Below, in pieces: positions 7,647 through 12,011 of a stretch of DNA of 12,011 nt. Position 1 is the first letter of the stretch. Each line of letters starts with the position of its first letter. Under the pieces are notes generated by a model. The model made no database searches. It worked only from the letters and a program-made list of their open reading frames with translations, and was not told the origin of the DNA. The position numbers and the translations under genes are program-made. The stretch spans positions 1-12,011 of the forward strand of contig JAFSBD010000058.1 of NCBI GenBank assembly GCA_017442025.1, in the 5' to 3' direction. Origin of the DNA: Clostridia bacterium. GTDB lineage: Bacteria > Bacillota > Clostridia > Oscillospirales > QAKW01.

Positions 7647-7657
7647 CTCAAAAGAGA

Positions 7658-7831
7658 TTAATACTTTCTCTTTCTGGCGGCTTCGGACTTCTTCTTTCTC
7701 TTAACGCTGGGCTTCTCGTAGTGCTCTCTCTTTCTGATTTCGGAGAGAACGCCGGATTTCGCACATTGTCTTTTAAATCTTCTCAAAGCACTATCCAAGG
7801 ATTCATTTTCCTTGATGCGGATTTCTGCCAT
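7658..7831 (-). CDS. rpsU: 30S ribosomal protein S21
   Basis: This small basic protein of the 30S ribosomal subunit platform, near the anti-Shine-Dalgarno region of 16S rRNA, takes part in initiation of translation. The 57 residues match the family's usual length. It begins MAEIRIKENESLDSALRRF, typical of S21, and ends in a Lys/Arg-rich tail (KRKKKSEAARKRKY). The frame is open to 7870, but ATG 7831 is chosen because it gives the family start and is preceded by GGAGGGAGG 9 bases upstream. It has its own strong promoter at 7890-7918 and is ended by the hairpin at 7587-7621. Its common Firmicute neighbour yqeY is not adjacent here. Confidence 0.97.
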   Translation of the reverse strand: MAEIRIKENESLDSALRRFKRQCAKSGVLSEIRKREHYEKPSVKRKKKSEAARKRKY

Positions 7832-7881
7832 TTGGTCTTCCCTCCCTCCGCTTTGACGACAGTCCTGCATTTAAACAGGTA

Positions 7882-7908
7882 CATCGGTTATTATACATAA
7901 CTCCGATG
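7882..7908. promoter_or_regulatory. Inverted repeat over the rpsU -10 box, candidate operator
   Basis: CATCGGTTAT (7882-7891) is mirrored by ATAACTCCGATG (7897-7908), i.e. ten paired positions with a two-base insertion in one arm, around a 5-base centre that lies in the -10 box. It covers roughly -25 to the transcription start. Because most of it lies upstream of the start site, an RNA hairpin is unlikely for the rpsU transcript; a protein-binding site is more plausible. No cognate regulator is visible in the window. Confidence 0.4.
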
Positions 7909-7918
7909 CAATTGTCAA
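7890..7918 (-). promoter_or_regulatory. Perfect-consensus sigma-A promoter of rpsU
   Basis: On the minus strand TTGACA (7918-7913) and TATAAT (7895-7890) both match consensus exactly with an ideal 17-base spacer. The -35 box begins only about 8 bases after the stop codon of the clp gene. Transcription should begin near 7883, giving a leader of about 50 bases before rpsU. Confidence 0.92.
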
Positions 7919-7925
7919 GGGTTTT

Positions 7926-10178
7926 TTATCGCAATTCTACATTTATTTTGCCGCCCTCAAAAGAGCAACGAACCAGGGAAGGTTCCATCGCATATTGGTC
8001 GATCATCTTCTGGGCAATGCGGTCCTCCACCTCGCGCTGAATGGTGCGTTTGAGGGAGCGGGCACCGAACTTCCGATCGTAACCATGCTCCGCAAGGTAA
8101 TCCAAAACGGCGCCTTCGGTTTCCAGCGAAATGCCACGCAGTTCCAAGCTCTTACGCAGATCGCCGATCATAATATCCGCAATGGCGCGAATAGTTTCCT
8201 TCTCAAGTGCATGGAAGGTAACGATCTCATCCACCCGATTAATAAATTCAGGGCGCAAAAATTTCAGCAAAGCGCGGGTAGCCCGCTCCTTTTCCAGCTC
8301 ATCCACGCTTCGATTGAAGCCGGGAGCGTTGGAGGTATCGGCGGTAGCATTGGTGGTCATAACAATAACCGTATTTTCAAAGTTGATCACCCGCCCTTGG
8401 GCATCGGTCAGTTTTCCGTCATCCAGCATCTGGAGCATAATATTGAGCACCTCGGGGTGGGCCTTTTCGATCTCATCAAAAAGGATCACGCTATAAGGCT
8501 TGCGCCGCACCTTCTCGGTCAACTGGCCCGCATCATCATAGCCAACATAGCCCGGAGGTGCACCGATCAGCTTGGATACCGAATGCTTTTCCATATATTC
8601 GCTCATATCCACCCGAATCAGCGCATCCACGCTATCAAAAAGAGCGATGGAAAGCTGGCGCACCAGCTCTGTCTTACCCACGCCGGTAGGGCCGGTAAAG
8701 ATAAAGGAAGCCGGGCTCTTAGAGAGGGAAACACCCACGCGGCGGCGCTTGATAGCACGGACAACGCTTTGAATCGCCTCATCCTGACCAACGATCCGCC
8801 CTTTGAGTTCCTCTTCCAATTGGTTAAGCTTTTCAAATTCCTGCTGCTTGATCTTGGAGGCGGGGATCCCTGTCCATAATTCCAAAACATAGGCCAGGTG
8901 GTCAAAGGTCAGCACCGCATCTCCAACATTACCGAGGGCCTGAAGTTCGGCATCCAATCGACATTTTTCGCTATTGAGCTCTGCAACCTCTTTATAAATT
9001 TCCTCATTCTGCTCTTGTTCCGAAAGAACATTCAGCCGCGCTTCGATTTCAACCAGGCGGCGTTGCTTACGAATCTGCTCATTCTGCGCCACATTTTCCA
9101 AGGACGCACCGCTGCAGGCTTCGTCCAGAAGATCGATGGCCTTATCGGGCAGGAAACGGTCGGTGATATACCGCTCCGACATTTGTGCGGCCTGCACCAG
9201 CAGCTGATCGGAGATCTCAACATGGTGATATTCCCCATAGCGGGAGCGCAACCCCTTCAAAATCTCGATGGTATCCTCCAAGGAGGGCTCATCCACCAAA
9301 ACCGGCTGGAAACGACGCTCCAAGGCGGCATCCTTTTCGATATATTTACGGTATTCCGCAAGGGTAGTCGCACCGATCACCTGAATCTCGCCGCGAGAAA
9401 GAGCGGGCTTGAGGATATTGGCGGCGTTCATGGTTCCTTCCGCATCCCCGGTTCCTACCAAATTATGGATCTCATCGATCACCAAAATGATATTCCCCAG
9501 CGCCACCACCTCATTGATGAGGTTTTTGATTCGACTTTCAAACTGGCCGCGGAACTGAGTTCCTGCCACCAAAGCGGTGAGATCCAGCAGATAAACCTCT
9601 TTATCCAGCAGTTTTGCCGGAACCTCCTCCCGCGCAATACGGGAAGCCAGCTCTTCGGCGATAGCCGTTTTACCAACGCCGGGTTCGCCGATCAGGCAGG
9701 GGTTATTCTTGGTGCGGCGGTTGAGGATGCGAATGAGGCGGTTCAGTTCCACCCCGCGCCCAATTACCGGGTCCAACTCCCCTTTACGCGCCTTGGCGGT
9801 AAGATTCACGCCATATTGATCCAGGATCTTACGCTTCTTTTCTTTCTTTTTCTCTTTGCCCGGCTCTTTGGTACTCTCCCCTTCGGGCGCATCGGGCCGA
9901 CCGAGTAACTTATTGAAAAAGGAGGGCAAGGAGGGCGCAGTCTGGGAATCCAGTTCCTCCCCCACCATACCGAGCTGCTCACTCATCTGATCAAATTCAT
10001 CGGCAAACTGCTCGATATCCTCATCGCTCATCCCCATGCCCTTGATCATTTCATTGACTTGGGGAATTCCCATATCCTTAGCGCACTTGAGGCAATAACC
10101 TTCGTTCACCGAATTATTTCCGTCCATTCGCGTTACAAACACAACGGCGGTTCTTTTTTTACATTTTACACAAAGCAT
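7926..10178 (-). CDS. ClpE-like AAA+ unfoldase, Clp protease ATP-binding subunit
   Basis: This two-ring-domain Hsp100 ATPase of 750 residues unfolds proteins, presumably for ClpP, in the cytosol. The N-terminus is a zinc finger (C3/C6 and C29/C32), as in ClpE, in place of the double Clp_N repeat of ClpC. A Met/acidic segment (about 46-76) and a Lys-rich linker (about 103-117) follow. D1 has Walker A GEPGVGKT (164-171), pore loop GTQFRGQFE (206-214), Walker B ILVIDE (231-236) and arginine R288-R289. A short coiled-coil middle segment (about 364-414) is of ClpC/E type. D2 has Walker A GPTGVGKT (496-503), Walker B VILFDE (564-569), pore loop GYVGY (543-547) and sensor 2 GARSLKR (705-711). The expected ClpP-docking loop reads PGF (619-621). 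Start supported by AAGGAG 6 bases upstream. It follows the cvpA-family gene after 46 bases with no terminator, so is likely co-transcribed. I see no CtsR heptad repeats upstream. Confidence 0.93.
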   Translation of the reverse strand: MLCVKCKKRTAVVFVTRMDGNNSVNEGYCLKCAKDMGIPQVNEMIKGMGMSDEDIEQFADEFDQMSEQLGMVGEELDSQTAPSLPSFFNKLLGRPDAPEGESTKEPGKEKKKEKKRKILDQYGVNLTAKARKGELDPVIGRGVELNRLIRILNRRTKNNPCLIGEPGVGKTAIAEELASRIAREEVPAKLLDKEVYLLDLTALVAGTQFRGQFESRIKNLINEVVALGNIILVIDEIHNLVGTGDAEGTMNAANILKPALSRGEIQVIGATTLAEYRKYIEKDAALERRFQPVLVDEPSLEDTIEILKGLRSRYGEYHHVEISDQLLVQAAQMSERYITDRFLPDKAIDLLDEACSGASLENVAQNEQIRKQRRLVEIEARLNVLSEQEQNEEIYKEVAELNSEKCRLDAELQALGNVGDAVLTFDHLAYVLELWTGIPASKIKQQEFEKLNQLEEELKGRIVGQDEAIQSVVRAIKRRRVGVSLSKSPASFIFTGPTGVGKTELVRQLSIALFDSVDALIRVDMSEYMEKHSVSKLIGAPPGYVGYDDAGQLTEKVRRKPYSVILFDEIEKAHPEVLNIMLQMLDDGKLTDAQGRVINFENTVIVMTTNATADTSNAPGFNRSVDELEKERATRALLKFLRPEFINRVDEIVTFHALEKETIRAIADIMIGDLRKSLELRGISLETEGAVLDYLAEHGYDRKFGARSLKRTIQREVEDRIAQKMIDQYAMEPSLVRCSFEGGKINVELR

Positions 10179-10224
10179 CGTTTTCTCCTTCAGAGATTTA
10201 GGTTGCGCAAAAATGCGCGAATAA

Positions 10225-10947
10225 TTAAAGTAAAGCGGTTAAAATCGGATTATATTGATTCATATAATTCAAAATGAGTGTATTTTCTACATCCTCCAGG
10301 GAGATCCATACATTCCCCATTGCCAATCCATAGGCAACCGCACCGAAAAGCATGACAAACAGTAAAGCGCGGACCACGCCGAAGATCAATCCGCCCACAT
10401 GGTTCAGCTTCTTCCCAAAAGGCAAGACACGAAAAACGGTATCCAGCAAACGGCTGGCAACAAACAGCAAAAAAAAGAAAATAACGACCAAAGCGATCAA
10501 TGCAATAGCCTTACTGATCGTTGCGCTGATAGGCGCTGAAATATCCATAATCAATTGCTCCCGCGCCGCCGCTGTTTGGGCTGCACTTGCCTCGGCAGAG
10601 GCCTGAACACCCTCTACATCGATATTCATTTTTTCCAAAAAGGCGCGCAGTTCCTGGGGCATTTGCTCGATCTTTCCTGCAACATCGATCTTTTCCAATG
10701 CGGTATCATACCCCTCACTCAACGGAGAGCCGTTGACGGCGGTAAGGACTGCGCTTTGGACAGTAGGACCGACAAATTTTTCATCGATCCATTCCGCCAC
10801 CGGCGCGCTCATGGAAATTGCAAGAACAACAGCGGCAATCCCGCCGACCAAAGAAAAAAGCGTTTTGATCAGGCCCTTACGGTAGGCCAAAACCACCGAT
10901 AAAATGATAATTCCAATAACCAAAAGATCTAAAATAATTGATACCAT
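10225..10947 (-). CDS. CvpA-family integral membrane protein
   Basis: The protein has 240 residues with four predicted membrane segments at about 4-22, 27-47, 143-167 and 184-208. A large loop (about 48-140), Ala/Glu-rich and probably helical, lies between segments 2 and 3. The motif VGGLIFGVVRALLFV at the start of the last segment is the hallmark of the CvpA family (PF02674 type), named for a gene needed for colicin V production in E. coli; in Firmicutes the role is not settled, with proposed links to envelope stress. AAGGAGG sits 6 bases before ATG. It follows the DUF5711-type gene after 11 bases and precedes the Clp ATPase by 46 bases, so all three look like one operon. The loop is longer than in minimal CvpA proteins of about 160-180 residues. 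Confidence 0.88.
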   Translation of the reverse strand: MVSIILDLLVIGIIILSVVLAYRKGLIKTLFSLVGGIAAVVLAISMSAPVAEWIDEKFVGPTVQSAVLTAVNGSPLSEGYDTALEKIDVAGKIEQMPQELRAFLEKMNIDVEGVQASAEASAAQTAAAREQLIMDISAPISATISKAIALIALVVIFFFLLFVASRLLDTVFRVLPFGKKLNHVGGLIFGVVRALLFVMLFGAVAYGLAMGNVWISLEDVENTLILNYMNQYNPILTALL

Positions 10948-10958
10948 ACCGCGCCTCC

Positions 10959-12011
10959 TTACACTTTATTATATACACACTTGGTTTCACTTACAACCAC
11001 AACGGTGGTGCGGTTCATCAAAGCGATATCCTCTGCCCGCTCAGGCTGATCAGACCAAAGCTCTTTGCCGGAGCGATTATAGACACCGCATTTCTGATTG
11101 CCGAGAACGGCGATCCTTCCATCCCGATAATCCAGCTTAACGGCATAGAAATCCAGATTGATGGTATCCTTTTCTTTTCCCTTTTCATTGCAGATCACAA
11201 TCGTTCCCGCACCGTTATCGGCCGCAGAGACAACAAAGATATTGGAAACTCCATCCTCCAGGGAATAGCATTGGAGCGCGCGGTTATCCAAAAGAAAACG
11301 CCCTTGCTCATTTCCCTTTTTATTGAGAGAGACCATTCCCCAATCAAACATTCCGCAAACGCTTCCGTTATCCTTGATCGCAATGCGGACGCAAGGGGAT
11401 TCCGAAAAAGAGGCTGTCCATTCGATCTCTTCTTTATTTAGCTTAAAATACAAAATTTCAGGAAGAATATCACTACCTTCAATATTCAAGGCCGAAACCG
11501 CCAAGGCCTTACCATCTTTAGAGATTGCGGCATCCAGGATATAGCGGTTGAGGCTACGGTAACGATAAACCTCCTTCATAGAAGAATCAAATACATAGAC
11601 CTTGGCCAGATACCCTTCCCCTTCGGTAACAACAACGATACTGCCGTTGGCATTCATCTTGGCGGTAATAATAGGATTTTCCATCTGCTTTTCATAAAGA
11701 ACCGAGAAGGAATCGGCAACAACAAGCCCTGTCCCGCCGCTATCATAGACCATTACCCGCAAACTGTTGGCTGTTATCACAGGGTCACGAAAGCCCAAGG
11801 ATGTATTTTGAAATTCCGTCCCGTTTTTATCGGTAACGATCAGTTTTTCCACCGTTGCATGGGCAAAACCGTCTTTATAGACCACCGTTTTTCCGCTGCT
11901 GGCGGTATCAAAACGGACCTCTCCCTCCTCGGCAGAAGGAGATGCAATCCCGATATTGATCTTCGCCATCAAACGGCGGAAATTATCACCGTTGATCTGG
12001 GAACGGTTCGC
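10959..12011 (-). CDS. DUF5711-type beta-propeller-like protein, 5' end outside window
   Basis: 350 residues are visible and the frame stays open to the edge of the window, so the N-terminus is missing. An internal TTG (11972) and ATG (11969) exist but have no convincing ribosome binding site, and residues upstream of them (NGSQINGDNFRRL) read as ordinary coding sequence. The body is a series of beta-strand-rich blade-like repeats with turns such as SKDGKALAVS, NKKGNEQG and RSGKELW, resembling quinoprotein/WD-like propellers. It matches my recollection of the DUF5711 family, which usually has an N-terminal membrane anchor that would lie outside the window. There are no catalytic motifs, so a binding or sensing role on the outer face is inference. 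It is the first visible gene of the run leading into the cvpA-family and Clp genes. Confidence 0.75.
   Translation of the reverse strand, partial: ANRSQINGDNFRRLMAKINIGIASPSAEEGEVRFDTASSGKTVVYKDGFAHATVEKLIVTDKNGTEFQNTSLGFRDPVITANSLRVMVYDSGGTGLVVADSFSVLYEKQMENPIITAKMNANGSIVVVTEGEGYLAKVYVFDSSMKEVYRYRSLNRYILDAAISKDGKALAVSALNIEGSDILPEILYFKLNKEEIEWTASFSESPCVRIAIKDNGSVCGMFDWGMVSLNKKGNEQGRFLLDNRALQCYSLEDGVSNIFVVSAADNGAGTIVICNEKGKEKDTINLDFYAVKLDYRDGRIAVLGNQKCGVYNRSGKELWSDQPERAEDIALMNRTTVVVVSETKCVYNKV

Noticed and set aside
7577..7651. Upstream in-frame extension of the DNA glycosylase to 7651
   Set aside because: The extension crosses two hairpins and the terminator T-run; ATG 7576 is preceded by GGAGG at 5 bases.
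8898..9908. A 336-codon open frame on the + strand, antisense to the Clp ATPase gene
   Set aside because: The opposite strand encodes an unmistakable AAA+ ATPase with all motifs intact; this frame has no domain similarity that I can see and is a shadow.
10203..10221. GC hairpin (TTGCGCA / TGCGCGAA) between the cvpA-family and clp genes as a terminator
   Set aside because: The stem is short, has a bulge, and no T-run follows it on the minus strand, so it does not look like a terminator.
10179..10224. CtsR or CIRCE operator upstream of the Clp gene
   Set aside because: Neither the GGTCAAA heptad repeats nor the TTAGCACTC inverted repeat is present, and no good promoter is visible in this 46-base gap.
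1..12011. Mobile elements, CRISPR repeats, tRNA/rRNA genes, defence or toxin-antitoxin loci
   Set aside because: Reading both strands gave no direct-repeat arrays, transposase-like frames, terminal inverted repeats or structured RNA genes other than the T-box leader; all sizeable space is taken by recognisable cellular genes.

Overview
The window looks like chromosomal core and near-core DNA of a low-to-mid GC Gram-positive bacterium, most likely a member of the Clostridia (Bacillota). The support is a T-box leader ahead of an aminoacyl-tRNA synthetase gene, sigma-A type promoters, strong AGGAGG-like ribosome binding sites, a lipoprotein with a short Gram-positive style signal, a Clp ATPase with an N-terminal zinc finger, and a CvpA/DUF5711 gene pair. 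A genus cannot be named from this sequence. There are no mobile elements, CRISPR arrays, rRNA or tRNA genes, and no gene-free stretch longer than about 200 bases.

Layout. Bases 1-198 are the 3' part of an isoleucine T-box leader (its 5' part lies before the window), followed on the + strand by ileS (199-3351), a 1050-residue isoleucyl-tRNA synthetase. A near-perfect inverted repeat at 3354-3393 serves as a shared terminator between ileS and the convergent minus-strand genes. All remaining genes are on the minus strand. Read in their own direction from the right edge they are: a 5'-truncated DUF5711-type protein (10959-12011), a CvpA-family membrane protein (10225-10947), a ClpE-like AAA+ unfoldase (7926-10178), ribosomal protein S21 (rpsU, 7658-7831), a family 6 type uracil/hypoxanthine DNA glycosylase (7097-7576), a CapA-family lipoprotein (5908-7050), the copper-exporting ATPase copA (3594-5819) and the copper chaperone copZ (3392-3592).

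Transcription units inferred from spacing and signals: (i) DUF5711-cvpA-clp, closely spaced, promoter outside the window; (ii) rpsU, with a perfect-consensus sigma-A promoter overlapped by an inverted repeat and ended by a strong terminator; the glycosylase gene lies just beyond that terminator with its Shine-Dalgarno directly after the T-run, so it probably depends on readthrough; (iii) capA-like lipoprotein, with a possible promoter inside the end of the glycosylase gene and a clear terminator; (iv) copA-copZ, with its own promoter, a TTG start and a one-base gap between the genes.

Functionally this is housekeeping and stress content: tRNA charging under T-box control, copper efflux with its chaperone, protein quality control, translation, base-excision repair and envelope proteins. 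I do not see a convincing new multi-gene system. The points most worth a second look are the unusual T-box bulge sequence of the ileS leader, the dyad over the rpsU -10 box, the rpsU/glycosylase attenuator-like spacer, and the ClpE-like protein with a PGF tripeptide where ClpP-binding loops usually have V/I/L-G-F/L.
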